From: Plasmopara viticola
Lineage: Eukaryota > Oomycota > Peronosporomycetes > Peronosporales > Peronosporaceae
DNA length: 64,000 nt
Direction of reading: 5' to 3'
Assembly (NCBI GenBank): GCA_001695595.3
Contig: MBPM02000091.1
Location: forward strand, 1 to 64,000
Each line of letters opens with the position of its first letter. Position 1 is the stretch's first letter. The notes under the pieces are model-generated. The model was not told the DNA's origin and searched no databases. It saw only the letters and a program-made list of their open reading frames with translations. The position numbers and the translations under genes were made by a program. This document shows positions 41,901 to 53,917 of this stretch, one piece after another.

Positions 41901-43087
41901 GCAAAACAACCTTCATGTTCAAACGTCACGGCGCCAACATCCTTCGTAAACCGGCCGACTGAAAATAAATTTCGAGAAAGCTTTGGGATATACCACACAC
42001 CAGTAAGCAGTCCCTTCTTTATACCATGTGGAGTGTGCATTGACATCACGATGTCGCCGGACCCAATCGCTTGCACCACTCCATCGTCTGCAAGATGCAC
42101 ATCCCTCGGCGTAATTGTCTTGAAATTTCGCATGAATATCTTGGAACTCGTCATGTGCTGCGTCGCTCCAGAGTCAATCAGCCACACTTCACCCGATTTG
42201 AGAATGCTGTCTCCAGCCGAAAAGAGAAAATCGCCATTGTCATCATCGACTTGCGCGATTTTCGCTCGTTGCGATTTCTGTCGTTCACCATTCTCGCGAA
42301 TTCGAACTGGACACTTGGCAATCCAATGTCCTTGTTCCCCACAGTAGTGGCACGCGCTGACCTTTTGCACTGGTTGCCCACCCTTACGCTTGCTGTAGTC
42401 ATTCGCCAAAAACGCTTGCCCTTGACCATGCGCAGCTCCATCGGCCCCAATACCTTGTTCCTTTCGTTTCATGTCTTCATGCAATAGTCGAGATGTCACG
42501 AGCTCCCACGACAGCGAGTCCGATCTCGACTCCAAAGCTGTTATAAGAAATGAAAATGACTCACTCAAACTCCCAAGAAGCGTGATCACCAAGTCATCCT
42601 CTGTTACCGGAGCACCCACTGCGTCGAGCTGTTCCGCCAGAGTCTTCATCTTGTTGATATGCGCGAGCACATCATCACCTTCGTCCATCCTGGCCGTGAA
42701 GAAACGACGACGAAGAAAGAGCTTGTTCGCTAAGCTCTTCTTCTCGAAGTGGCCTTCGAGTCGTGACCATGCATCATGCGCTCCAGTTGCCGAGCGCACA
42801 AGAGGCAGCTGCGAATCTTCCATCGCGAGACAGATGATCGCAAGCGCCTTTCTTGACTTGTGCTTAAACGTCAGCTGGTCCAAGGCCGTTGTCAAGTCCT
42901 CCATCTTGACTTCCCCACTCGCTACCTCCCATAGGTCCCGCTCCTCAAGCACCATCTGCATCTTGAACTTCCATGTGTGGAAGTTTGTTCCATCGAACTT
43001 GTTGATGCGTGAGTTGGTGGCGGCGGCGATGTCCATAGCGAAAGCGTAGTCGGTGTCGGGGGCAGAGTTGGCGGAGCTTGGGCTCAT
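38929..43087 (-). pseudogene. D2 gag-pol, one frameshift at a G6 run
   Basis: Start ATG at 43087 in the primer site. The first frame (40508-43087) holds gag with CHYCGEQGHWIAKC, protease DSGATQH and integrase with HLRFGH, CDGC and the D,D35E motifs. At 40577-40582 a run of six G (minus strand) puts the frame off by one. The second frame then carries RT with YVDDLIIAS and RNase H with [17 protein letters not shown] and YEDNQGS, ending at 38929 inside the LTR. Apart from this one base the copy is complete. A homopolymer error in the assembly would explain it as well as a mutation. A programmed frameshift is unlikely because sister families have none. Confidence 0.88.
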
Positions 43088-43091
43088 AACC

Positions 43092-43370
43092 TGTTGTAAG
43101 AAGCACTTGTGCTGTAGATGGCAAAATGGAAAGTGAATATATTCAAAAGGTCCTTAGTTCACAACTACATGCTACCTCTAAGCCAATGATTTATCTAAGC
43201 CAATCAGAACGACTCACCATCCGGGCGCAATCATCTTCCCATCCCGAAACCGATCTTTTGCCCATCTTGAACCCGCTCATTCAGTCAGTCATCAATTGAT
43301 TGCAGATACCCGTACTTACCGATATATAGCCGCTGGTCGAGACATTTCTGCGCCAGCATCTTCGACAACA
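43092..43370 (-). repeat. D2 5' LTR (279 bp)
   Basis: Pairs with 38705-38983; differences include ATGG/ATGC, ATTC/ATTT, ACCC/ACAC and two at the tail (GACATTT/GGCGTTT). The primer site is at 43080-43091 and the initiator-like TTCACTTTCCATTTT at 43123-43137 on the minus strand. Confidence 0.93.
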
Positions 43371-43877
43371 GGATCAAGACGAAGTACCAGTGGCTATGCA
43401 TTCATGATGAGCGGAGGATGTGTCAGCTGGAAGAGCAAGAAACAGCGGACGGTGGCACTTTCATCGACGGAAGCCGAATACATGGCGCTTTCGGAGGCTA
43501 CACAAGAAGCAGTGTGGCTTAAGACTTTTCTTTGTGACCTCGGCGAAATAAGGAGCGACGATACGATCAAGATTTATGAAGATAATCAAGGCTCAATCGC
43601 GCTGGCCAAGAACCTGGAGTTTCATAAGCGCACCAAGCACATCGACATTCGGTACCACTTTGTGCGCGAGAAGGTTGAAGCAGACCAAGTGGTGCTCGAG
43701 TACTGTCCGACTCAAGATATGCTGGCCGACATCATGACGAAGCCTATTTCAGCTACACAATTCTGCAACCTTCGGAGCATGCTCGGCATTCAAGGACAAA
43801 AGGCTGTCGAGTCGAGTGGGAGTGTTGTCGAAGATGCTGGCGAAAAGACGCCTCGACCAGCGATTGCCTATCGGTAA
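43371..43877 (+). pseudogene. D1 gag-pol fragment, RNase H and tail
   Basis: Resumes D1 after the second [39 protein letters not shown], then ESSGSVVEDAGEKTPRPA and a stop in the LTR. The frame is open and continuous with the fragment left of D2, so D1 was intact here when D2 landed. Confidence 0.85.
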
Positions 43878-44125
43878 GTACAAGTATCTGCAATCAGTTG
43901 ATGACTGCTTGAAGGAGCGGGTTCAAGATGGGCAAAAGATCGACTTTGGGATGGGAAGATGATTGCACCCGGATGGGAAGATGATTGCGCCCGGATGGTG
44001 AGTCCTTCTGATTGGCTCGAAAAAATCATTGGCTTAGAGGTAGCATGTAGTTGCGAACTAAGGACCTTTAAATATATTCACTTTGCATTCTACCATCTAG
44101 TGCTCACTTCGACCTTTCTTTACAC
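43823..44125 (+). repeat. D1 3' LTR (about 303 bp)
   Basis: Starts TGTTGTCGAAG like D2 but ends like a B LTR (AGTGCTCACTTCGACC). It contains a 22-bp tandem duplication at 43953-43996. The exact right end is uncertain by two bases because LTR and target share CA. Confidence 0.85.
43953..43996 (+). repeat. 22-bp tandem duplication in the D1 LTR
   Basis: Two copies of GGGAAGATGATTGCRCCCGG plus AT, differing at one base. The same unit is duplicated in the B2 and F-b LTRs and single in the A, B1 and D2 LTRs. Confidence 0.9.
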
Positions 44126-47100
44126 TTGACCATCTTCAACCTTCTCCCGAACAAAGTGATAACGAATGTCGATGTGCTTGGTACGCTTGTGGAACTCGGG
44201 GTTCTTGGCAAGCGCAATCGAGCCTTGATTGCCTTCGTAAATCTTGACAGGCTCGTTGCTCTTCATTTCATCAAGCTCGCATAGGAATGCTTTAAGCCAA
44301 ATCGCCTCTTGAACAGCTTCTGTCAGCGCCATGTGCTCTGCCTTCGTTGACGAGAGCGCAACCGTCCTTTGTTTCTTGCTTCTCCAGCTGATGCACCCTG
44401 AATTCATTGTAAACGCGTAACCACTTGTACTTCGTCGAGTATCAGCATCACCAGCCCAGTCTGCGTCAGAAAAACCTTGCAGCTTGTCCTTGCTTAATTT
44501 GTCGAACTTGATTCCATGTGTAGTCGTGCCTTGAATGTACCGAAACACGCGCTTGAGAGCTTGCCAATGCGTAGGGCATGGATCAGCAGCAAATTGAGAA
44601 AGAACTCCCACTGCAGCGGCGAGGTCCGGCCGCGTCCCGACCATGAGATACATGAGGCACCCAACCGCATTTCGGTACGGAACATTTGCCATCGTTGTAC
44701 TGTGCTGGCAGCCGCCCTCGCACATTGTCTTCGTCAGCTTGAGGCCAGGTTCTTGGGGTGTCCTGACCGGGTTGCTGTTCACCATGCCGAACTTCGTCAA
44801 AATGTCTTTGGCGAACTTGGTCTGACGCATTGCCACAATACCAGCAGAACGATCCTGTTCAATTTCGATGCCCAGAAAATACCTGAGATCACCTAAGTCA
44901 GTCGTGTCGAAACGCTCGCTTAATGCTTGCTTAGTTGACTTGAGCATCCTGTCGTCACTGCTCGCGAGAACCAAATCATCAACGTAAAGAGCCACAAAAA
45001 TCATGTGCTGGTCATCTCGCTTCACGTGCACACAATGATCGGCTTCGCACTTCTTGAATCCCAGCATAATCATGAACTTGTCAATCGTCTGATTCCACAT
45101 ACGAGATGACTGTTTCAATCCGTAAAGCGACCGCTTGAGCTGACAAACATGATCTGGCTGGCGTTCGTCCTTGTAACCTTGTGGCTAAACCATGTGAATG
45201 TCTTCATCGAGAGACCCGTTCAAGAAGGCTGTCTTGACATCCATCTGGTGCACTTTAAGTCCGTACTTGGCTGTCAAACTGAGGAGAATCCGTATTGAAG
45301 TAAACTCGGCCACCGGTGCAAATGTTTCATCATAGTCGATACCGTGCTTTTGCGAAAATCCTTTGGCGACAAGTCGAGCCTTGAATCGCTCGATCCCTCC
45401 TGCTTGATTCTCCTTGACTCGAAACACCCATCGACAGCCAATAGCTTTTCGTCCTTGAGGCAACGGCACCAACGACCATGTCTTGTTTTTGCGGAGGGAG
45501 TCGATTTCCGAGTCGCATGCCTCTTTCCACTTGGCCGCGTTGCTAGATTCCATTGCCGACTTGTACGTAGTTGGCACTTCTCCCACTGAATCTACAACAA
45601 AGGCCGCTTCAAAATCGCCATCCCCGTGAGCCACTGCTGACATCTCGTCCAGTGACATCTGTGGTCGGCTTTGGCGCTTGGGCCTTGGGGAGTCTGCAAC
45701 CTTCTCTAGCGATCGCGACCGCTGAATACGCTTGCTTCCTGGTTCGACCTCCACATTCGGAGCCGAAACTTTTTCTTGCTCGCAGTCAGTCCCATTAGAT
45801 CCTACCGAACAATCGCTTGCATCATCTTGAATAATCACTTCATTGCTGTCATAACTTCGTCTCCCACTGTCGAAGACATCCTCCATGAACTGTGCGTCGC
45901 GGCTCACAAGTACTCGACCACTCACAATTTCTTCAAAGCGGTACGCTTTTTCGTGATCCGAGTAACCAAGAAATCGGCACCGCACCGATCGAGCATCAAA
46001 CTTGGTCCGTTTTTCCTCGGCACTTGAACGTACGCGTGGCAACCAAAAACCTTAAGGTTTGCCAGAAGCGGTTTCTTGCCGGTCCAAATTTGATGAGGTG
46101 ACATGTCGGACTTGATAGCGCGCGTTGGGCACCAATTCCGTATGAAGGTGGCAGTCATGACGGCTTCACCCCAGTAAGACTTCGGCAAGTTGGCGTGCTC
46201 TAGCATACAGCGAGCAAATTCCACAAGCGTCCGATTCATTCGCTCTGCAACGCCATTTAGCTGGGGTGTGTACGGCGGTGTCAATTTCTGTACAATACCA
46301 CGCTCTGCACAGAACTTCGTCATGGCGCCGTTCACGTATTCTCCGCCATTATCGCAACGAAGTGTCTTGACGCGGCGGCAAGTTTGGTTTTCCGCTAGCG
46401 CAACAAATTCTGCAAACTTGTCGGATACTTCAGACTTGTTTCTGAGCAAGAAGACAACGCAAAAATGCGACTTTTCGTCAACAAATGTAACGAAATAGCG
46501 CTTGCCTCCAAACGTTGGTGATTGCATGGGACCGCACACATCGCTGTGAATAGTCTTCAACACGTGTTTGGCACGACTTGGGGAGGAGTTCATAAAGCTC
46601 ATCCGCGTCTGTTTGCCCAGCGCACAGCCCTCGCATGTTTCCCACTGAGTAGCTGTCTTGAGGTTGATACCAATTCCATACTTCTTCTTGACAATGGCAT
46701 CTAGACCGCCGTAACCAATGTGGCCAAGTCGAAGGTGCCAGAGGTACGACGTGGTGTCCCCATGTCATCCCGACGAACTTGTCACATTGGCTGCGTCAAT
46801 ATTGACAGGCGTCATGCAGAGCCTGAACAAACCCTTGCCTTCGCGAACACCAAGCTTCCAACGGACACCTTTAGCTTCGGCAAAACATCCATCGCGCTCA
46901 AACGTGACCGGGCCAACATCCTTCGTAAAGCGTCCAACGGAAAAAAGATTGCGCGAAAGCTTTGGGATGTGCCACACTGTAGTAAGCACACCCTTCTTGA
47001 GTCCGCGCGGAGTAGCCATAGACATAACAATGTCACCCGTGCCCACTGCCTGAACCACTCCATCATCTGCAAGATGCACGTCCATCGGTGAGATTGTCTT

Positions 47101-47902
47101 GTAATTCTTCATGTACTCACGCGAGTACGTCATGTGCTGCGTCGCACCCGAGTCGACCAGCCACACAGAACTTGACTTGGTGGTACTCCCACCAACCGAA
47201 AACAAAAATTCGCCAGAGTAATCCTCACTCTGCGCGACATTAGCGCGTTGCGTCCTTTGACGCTCTCCATTCTCTCGAATTCGAGCCGGACATTTTGCGA
47301 TCCAGTGCCCATGCTCGCCACAGTAGTGGCAGGTACTCGTGGGCTTCATTGAGACTTGTCCCTTGCGCCGTCCATTGTCCGCTGACACGAATGCTTGCAC
47401 CTGACCGTGCACGGCTCCATCGACGCCGCCATCGTGTTCCTTGCGCTTCATATCCTCGTGAAGCAGCCGAGACGTCACAAGCTCCCAAGACAGCGAGTCG
47501 GCTCTTGACTCCAATGCTGTAATGAGAAATGCGAACGACTCACTGAGACTTGCAAGAAGCGTGATCACCAAGTCGTCCTCGCTTACTGGAGCACCAACCA
47601 CTTGACGACCGGATCAGTGGCAGTTGCGAGTCTTCCATCGCAAGACAGATTATTGCTAGCGCTTTCCGAGACTTCCTCTTGTAAGTCGACTGATCCATCG
47701 CATTCGTGCAGTGCTCCAGCTTGATCTCACCACTTGCGACTTCCCACAGGTCCCTCTCCTCCAGCACCATCTGCATCTTGAACTTCCAGGTGTGAAAGTT
47801 GGTGCCGTCGAACTTGTTGATTCGACTTGGCATAGACGCGTCCATGGTGGCGAAGGCAGAGTCAGAGAAGGGGGACGCAGAGTCGGCGGGGCTTGGGCTC
47901 AT
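44126..47902 (-). pseudogene. B2 gag-pol, decayed
   Basis: The same protein as B1 with several breaks: a deletion of about 164 bases in gag near 47600 (junction at a shared ACC), a TGA replacing the cysteine codon of SSGCHGD near 46764, a one-base loss near 46016 in integrase/linker, and a TAG near 45186 just downstream of the RT sequence DEDIHM. CCHC, DSGATQH, the integrase motifs, YVDDLVLAS and the RNase H motifs are all recognisable in pieces. It is clearly older than B1. Many substitutions look like C-to-T changes (CAG to TAG, CGC to CAC). Confidence 0.9.
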
Positions 47903-47906
47903 AACC

Positions 47907-48240
47907 TGTTGAAAAGGTCGAAGTGAGCACTAGTTGGCAAAATGCAAAGTAAATGTATTTAATGGTCCTTAGTTCGCAACTACATGCTACCTCTAAGCCA
48001 ATGATTTATCTAAGCCAATCGGAACGACTCACCATCCGGGCGCAATCATCATCCCATCCGGGCGCAATCATCTTCCCATCACGAAACCGATCTTTCGCCC
48101 ATCTTGAACCCGCTCCCTAAGTCAGTCATCAACTGATTGCAGATACCGGTACCTACCGGTATGAAGTCGCTGGTCGAGGCGTTTCTTTCACGGCATCTTC
48201 GACAACACCAGTATCTTGTCGAGGCGCATTCTTGTCAACA
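47907..48240 (-). repeat. B2 5' LTR (334 bp)
   Basis: B1-type LTR with perfect TGTTG...CAACA ends and an extra 22-bp tandem unit (48034-48077), which accounts exactly for the length difference from 312. Confidence 0.93.
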
Positions 48241-48486
48241 AACCGAAGTGGAGAAGGCACTTGGGGGTTTTAATGGAAATTCAGAAGTGATTGATATATT
48301 GGAGTTAGTTCGGTTGCTGCGTAGAAACGCAGCAGTGCATCCTATCACTAAGTGCATCTAATCACAAACATTCCTTACTCGTTCAATCGGCCTACTCGTC
48401 TAATCAACGTGTGGTCGTATTGGACCGGTTCATGCTAACCGGTTAATGGGTACAATGTACCAACTGGTCAGCATGTACCTGTAACA
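48241..48486 (-). repeat. G 3' LTR, cut by B2
   Basis: Minus-strand start TGTTACAGGTACATGC next to the purine tract TTGAGAGGGCG. The last 50 or so bases of the LTR are missing at the B2 junction. Confidence 0.85.
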
Positions 48487-51400
48487 CGCCCTCTCAATGC
48501 GAACACGCGTGGATGCCGAGAGCCATCGTCAAGTCCTTGTGACGAGGTCCACCGAGTCCTTTTGTCATGATGTCCGTTAGCATGGTCGCAGTTTCGCAGT
48601 ACTCGACGAGAACTTCTCCACGCTTCACTTCATCGCGGATGTGATGGTACTTGATGTCTATGTGCTTGGCGCGGCCATGGTTGACTGGATTCTTAGTCAT
48701 CTTAATGCACGACTGGTTGTCCTCGAAGATCTTCAAGTCTGGAGTGTCTTCGCCCGAAGCCGCCAAAATCTCACACAGTAGCTTGTGAACCCACTTTCCC
48801 TCTTGAATCGCCAACTTAGCGCGATGTATTCGGCTTCGCTCGTGGATAGCGACACACTAGACTGCTTTTTGGACCCCCACGACACTGGTCCGCCAAGGAC
48901 TTGAAACAGGTAACCGGAAGTCGACTTGCGGTCACTGTAGTCGCCGGCCCAGTCAGCATCGGAGTAGCCGCGAAAGTCCACGCCCTTGTTTGGAGAGAAG
49001 CGAATTCCGTGCGACTTGGTACCTTGTAGATAGCGAAAAATCCTCTTGACGGCCGTCCAGTGTTCCACTTGCGGGTTTTCCATGAAGCGCGACACATATC
49101 CGACTGCAAAGGCAATATCCGGTCGAGTTGAAGTCATCAAGTGCATGAGTGCACCGACAGCTTCACGAAACGGAGCGTCCAGCTTGGTCGGGGCATCACT
49201 TGGAACAAGTCGCATGCTAAGATCAACGGGACTGGCAACAGGTTTGCAATTCTGCATGCCGAAACGCTCCAAAATGTCATGGGTGTAGCGCGCTTGGCTG
49301 AACGTCACGCTCCCGTCTTTGTTGTCGATAACTTCGATGCCAAGAATGAAGGAACACTTGCCACTGTCGGTCATCTCGAATCGACTTTTGAGCTGGCGCT
49401 TGACTTCATCAACCAGTATCTTGGAGCTTCCGGTGATCAGAACGTCGTCGACGTACACCAACAGGAGAATGCATTCGCCTTTGACGACCTTGATGTATAG
49501 GCACGGATCGTAGCTTGAGGCGTGAAATCCAAGTGAGCGAACGTACTCATCAAAAGTCTCGTTCTATACTCGCGAAGCTTGCTTGAGACCATAGATCGCC
49601 TTCAGAAGCTCCACGCAGTCAAATCCATCGTCCAGCTCAACACCCTCGGGAATGCAGCAAAACACCTTTTTCTTCATCAAACCGTATAAGAAGGCAGTGA
49701 CGACGTCAAGTTGATCCAGGGGCCAACCGAGGAGCTTGGTAATGGCGATTATCATGCGAAGTGTCACGTACTTCACGACAGGAGAGAACGTCTCCGTGTA
49801 ATCAATGCCATACTTCTGTACGAAGCCCTTCGCGACGAGTCGAGCCTTGTACTTCTCGATGGATCCATCCGCTTTGCGCTTGATCTTAAAGCCCCACTTG
49901 GTCCCGACTGCGCGTTGATTGTTGGGAAACTTGGCAGCACGAAACACCCCACGAAGGCGCATTGACTTGAGTTCCGCGCGAATGGCCTTGCGCCAGTGAA
50001 TTGATCGGGTCCGCTCACGGCATCTTGGAAGGTCTTCGGTTCAGCGCTGTCGCTTGCTTCCACTGCGTTTGCACTTGCTCGCCAAAACATAGGCGGAGTG
50101 GAGTCGCTGTCACCTTCATCTTCCGTTTTCGCTTCTTGGGCCGAGGCATCTTAACCTTGATCGTCCGAGTCATTGACAGGTGCGCTTGCTTCCTCAAGTC
50201 CAATTCGGCGGCGCGGGCCACTTGAACGTCGATGCTTGTCCGGCTCGGAGTTCGCTTTTCGCTTCCCCGCCTGCTTGAAGACATAGACTTCTTCAGAGTC
50301 AGAGAGCTCGAGGTACTCGATGGCTTCTTCGATTCTGGAATTTTCGTCGACCGAGCTCGTGTTAAAGCTTGTTTCGTCGAATGTAACATTGCGAGAGATC
50401 ACGACCTTTCCCGCCTCGATGTCTTAAACGCGATACGCCTTGGACCGCTCCTCGTAGCCCATGAAATTGCCTTTACGAGCTTTTGAGTCCCACTTCTGTC
50501 GCTTTTCCTTTGGCGTCAAAATGAAGGCCTTGCACCCGAAGACTCGCATGTGCTTCATGTTGGTCTTGGATTTGTATATAATCTCGTACGGCGTTTTTCC
50601 GGGGATCTTGGGGGACGGCAGTCGATTTTTGATGTAGATAGCCGTCATCGCCGCTTCAGCCCAAAAACGCTTGTACACGCCGGCGTGGTGGAGCATGCTG
50701 CGGCCGATCGTCACAATGGTCCTGTTCGCACGCTCAGCAGTACCGTTGGTCTGGTGTGCGTACTGAACGGTTGGCTGCACTTCGATGCCATGCTCTTCGT
50801 AAAAGGCCACAAGTGATCTTGTTTAGAATTCCTTGGCCCGACGAACGTACTTGACTTTGGCGTTGAACTGGCGCTCCACTTTCGTAATAAAGCTTCGAAG
50901 ACAGCGTTCACTCTCCGAGCGGGCGCGAATACAGAAGCCGGTCATGCCGCCGGAGGCCTCGTCGGTAACGAGTAGCAAATGCCTGCTGCCTCCAAGCGAT
51001 TCTTGCTCCATTGGTCCGCAGTTGTCGAAATGCAGGAACTCGAACGGCTTGTACTTGGGCTTGTTTAGGTTGCTCGGAAATGGTTTTTGTACCATCTTGC
51101 CCTGCTCGCATCCACTGCACTTGCTCGAGTTCTTCGACGTCGGAGGCATCTTGGCACCCGTAACCATACTGCCTGACACCATCTTGCAAAGCACGTCGTT
51201 TGGAGCGTGGCACGCGGAGCCAATACAGGCCGTCGACGAGGTCTGCGGCGGCAACGACTTGTCGCGATTTCTTCCGCGCAATGTGCATTTCAGCACCGTC
51301 GAAGATCACCATGAACTGTCCACTGCTGTTGATTTAAGGCACTGACAGCAGATTCTTGTTCATGCTTGGGACGTAAAGCGCGTCTTCGATCCTGATGTTG

Positions 51401-52446
51401 CGCGTATTGCCGTTGGGCAAAGAGACTTGTTCCACCACAGTCCCCACACCCAAAATCTTGGCGGTGTGCCCGTTTGCCACCGTCAATTCTCCGTCGCCGC
51501 ACTCCTTGATTTCGGCAAACTTGGCCTTGTCGTTGCAAATGTGGTGCGTGGCGCCACTGTCGATGGCCCACGTTCCTTGAAACTTCTTGCCCGTCGACAC
51601 GCCGCACTCCGTAGAGACCGCAATTGCGACCGCGTCAAAGTCATCTTCGTCACGCCAGTCTCTCCACTCGATGTTGTTGGCACCTCGACCACCTCGGTCG
51701 CGTCGTACTCCTCCTCAGTTTTCTTCTTTCTGCTTGGTCCAGCACTTGTCGATGACGTGCCTCAATTTCCCGCAGTACGTGCAGCGACGCACTTTGCGTT
51801 CGGCGTTGAAAGCCTTCGCTGCTTCTTCGACCTTGACAGACGCAGTCTTCTCGCCTTGTCGCTTGATATGCTCGTTTGTGAGCACTTTCACCACGTCCTG
51901 CGTCTTCAGCTCTGCGGTGCTCATTTCCAAATTCAGCACCACATTCTCGTAGCTCTTGGGGAGACTACGAAGCAGGCAGATCGCGACGTCTTCGTCCTCC
52001 ATCTTGGCGCCAATACTGCTGAGTTTCGCGCTGATATTGAGGACTTCGTTACAATGATGAAGAACATTGCCGCCTTCCGCCATTTCCATGCTGAAAAGCT
52101 GACGTTTCAGGTAGATCCGTCCAGCCTTTTGCGATCCACCGTACAGCGTACGCAAGCGCGTCCACGCGACCCAGGCTTCTTCGCAGCTGTCAAGCGCATG
52201 GTGGTAGTCGGCGTCCATGTGGAGCAACATCAAACCGAACGCGATGTTGCTTGACTTAACATACTCGTCCTTCGCCCGGGGACCCGTGAAGCTTGACGTT
52301 GTCTCGCGGTTCACCACACTCCACACCGACTTGGTCAGGAACACGCCACGCATGTAGCGCTCCACGTGGCGTAGTTGTCGCCGTTGAACTTGTCGATTGA
52401 AATCTTGGTATCTTGGACAGAGGACATCGTGCTTGGGCTCATAACC
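48487..52446 (-). pseudogene. G lineage 2 gag-pol, heavily decayed
   Basis: Domain order is recognisable in at least seven pieces. Gag near 51715-52400 has a mutated knuckle ([14 protein letters not shown], the usual G before H replaced by R). Protease DSGATHH is near 51540. The integrase HHCC region is damaged around 51180. The integrase core lies in 50424-51060 with FDNCGPM in place of FDICGPM. RT has [11 protein letters not shown] and YVDDVLITGS (49430-49461). RNase H lies in 48494-49120. A stop-containing gap at 50403-50430 and a frameshift right after the gag start (near 52358) add to the damage. It is one of the oldest copies here. Confidence 0.85.
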
Positions 52447-52737
52447 TGATAGAAGGTGACTTTGAGCACTAAGTAGGAGGCGGAGGCGAGGAATCCGAGG
52501 CGGAGAAGGCACTTAAGGGTTTAGATGGAAATTAAGAAGTGATTGATTTATTAAAGTTAGTTTGGTTGCTGCGTAGAAACGCAGTGATGCATCCTATCAC
52601 TAAGTGCATCTAATTACAAACATTCCTTACTCGTCCAATCAGCCTACTCGTCTAATCAACGTGTGGTTGTATTGGACCGGTTCATGCTAACCGGTTAATG
52701 GTAAAATGTACCGACTGGTCAGCATGTACCTGTAATA
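52447..52737 (-). repeat. G 5' LTR (291 bp)
   Basis: Minus-strand TATTACAGGTACATG...CCTTCTATCA with the primer site at 52435-52446. It contains a CCGGTT / AACCGG inverted repeat and the initiator-like TCACTTCTTAATTT. Confidence 0.88.
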
Positions 52738-53910
52738 GTCTACTGCACTACACCAGAAGGAGTTGAACTTGACAAAGAATTTGACTGTCTTGTACTTGAC
52801 AAGGCAATTTATGGTCTGAAACAAGCTTCTCGCGTATGGAATGAAACTTTTGATGAGTTTGTGTGCTCGATTGGATATCAAGTTTCAGCCTTTGATCCGT
52901 GCCTTTACATCAAGGTCTCGAGCAACGGCTGCGCGCTACTTCTGGTATATGTCGATGATGTCTTGATTACCGGGAGTTCAACAGCATTGATTGTGGATAC
53001 GAAAATTGCCTTAAAGAATCGCTTTGAGATGACCGATAGTGGCAAGTGCGCGTTCGTCCTGGGCATTGAGCTTGTAGACAATGACAACGGCAGTGTTATA
53101 ATGCGTCAACGGCGATACATCAACGACATTCTCAAGCGATTCGGTATGGATGTTTGCAAGTCAGTTATAAGTCCAACAGACATTAGCACAAAGCTCGTGC
53201 CAAGTGACTCTCCAACCAAGGTTAACGCGCCATTTCGAGAAGCGGTTGGAGCTCTAATGCATCTGACGACAGCGACGCGGCCGGACATTGCGTTTGCAGT
53301 TGGCTACGTATCACGATTTATGGAAAACCCACAGATTGAGCATTGGACTGCAGTCAAGCGTTTTTTTCGCTATCTGCAAGGTACAAAGCCTCGCGGAATC
53401 TGCTTTCAGCCCGGCAACAAAGTCAATTTTTGTGGATACTCGGACGCTGATTGGGCAGGTGATCACACCGACCGCAAGTCGACTTCTGAATTTGCTTTTA
53501 TGCTGATGAGTGCTCCGGTAAGCTGGCGAAGTAAAAAGCAGTCAAGCGTTTCATTGTCAACCAGCGAAGCTGAATACATTGCTCTAAGCTTAGCAGTTCA
53601 AGAAGGAAAGTGGGTTCATCGCTTACTGTGCGAGATTCTGGATGCGGCAGGTGAGCCTGGACCGGAGCTCAAGATTCTTGATGACAACCAGTCTTGCCTA
53701 AAGATGACCAAGAATCCTGTCAATCACGGCCGAGCCAAACATATCGACATCAAGTACCACCGCATTCGCGACGAAGTCAAGCGTGGCGAAATACATCTTG
53801 AATATTGCGAGACCGAAAACATGCTGGCGGACATTATGACAAAAGGCTTACCAGGACCGCGCCACAAGATCATGACAGCGGCCCTTGGCATACAAGCCGG
53901 TTCACATTGA
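52738..53910 (+). pseudogene. C2 gag-pol fragment, RT to RNase H, frame open
   Basis: Open from the junction to the TGA at 53908. Begins VYCTTPEGVEL, then [21 protein letters not shown] (near 52950), RNase H with [26 protein letters not shown] and the end motif ADIMTKGLPGPRHK. No frameshift or stop was seen in this half. The polyprotein ends before the LTR, as in the whole of lineage 2. Confidence 0.88.
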
Positions 53911-53917
53911 GGGGGCG

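Larger units (their letters stand above)
38705..43370 (-). mobile_element. D2, complete family D element inserted in D1
   Basis: 4666 bp with 279-bp LTRs at both ends and GGATC on both sides. The LTRs differ at about five bases, so D2 is older than B1. It is a same-family insertion in opposite orientation. Confidence 0.95.
38341..44125 (+). mobile_element. D1, 3' part of a family D element, split by D2
   Basis: Two + strand pieces, 38341-38704 and 43371-44125, separated by the complete D2 with target duplication GGATC (38700-38704 and 43371-43375). The left end is cut by E2. The right LTR end lies within family B sequence, so D1 is inserted in B2. Confidence 0.88.
44126..48240 (-). mobile_element. 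B2, 5' part of a family B element
   Basis: 5' LTR and gag through RNase H, cut by D1 near the C-terminus. Its LTR end is followed by part of a G LTR starting AACCG (48241-48245), so B2 is inserted in the 3' LTR of G. Confidence 0.88.
48241..52737 (-). mobile_element. G, lineage 2 element, 3' LTR interrupted by B2
   Basis: Nearly full length: partial 3' LTR (left), internal region, complete 5' LTR (right). The right end is followed by + strand family C sequence starting GTCTA (52738-52742), so G is inserted in C2. Confidence 0.88.

Noticed and set aside
48299..48360. Possible small gene or RNA in the G LTR
   Set aside because: The same sequence occurs in the right G LTR and partly in the E1 LTR; it is LTR sequence with an inverted repeat.
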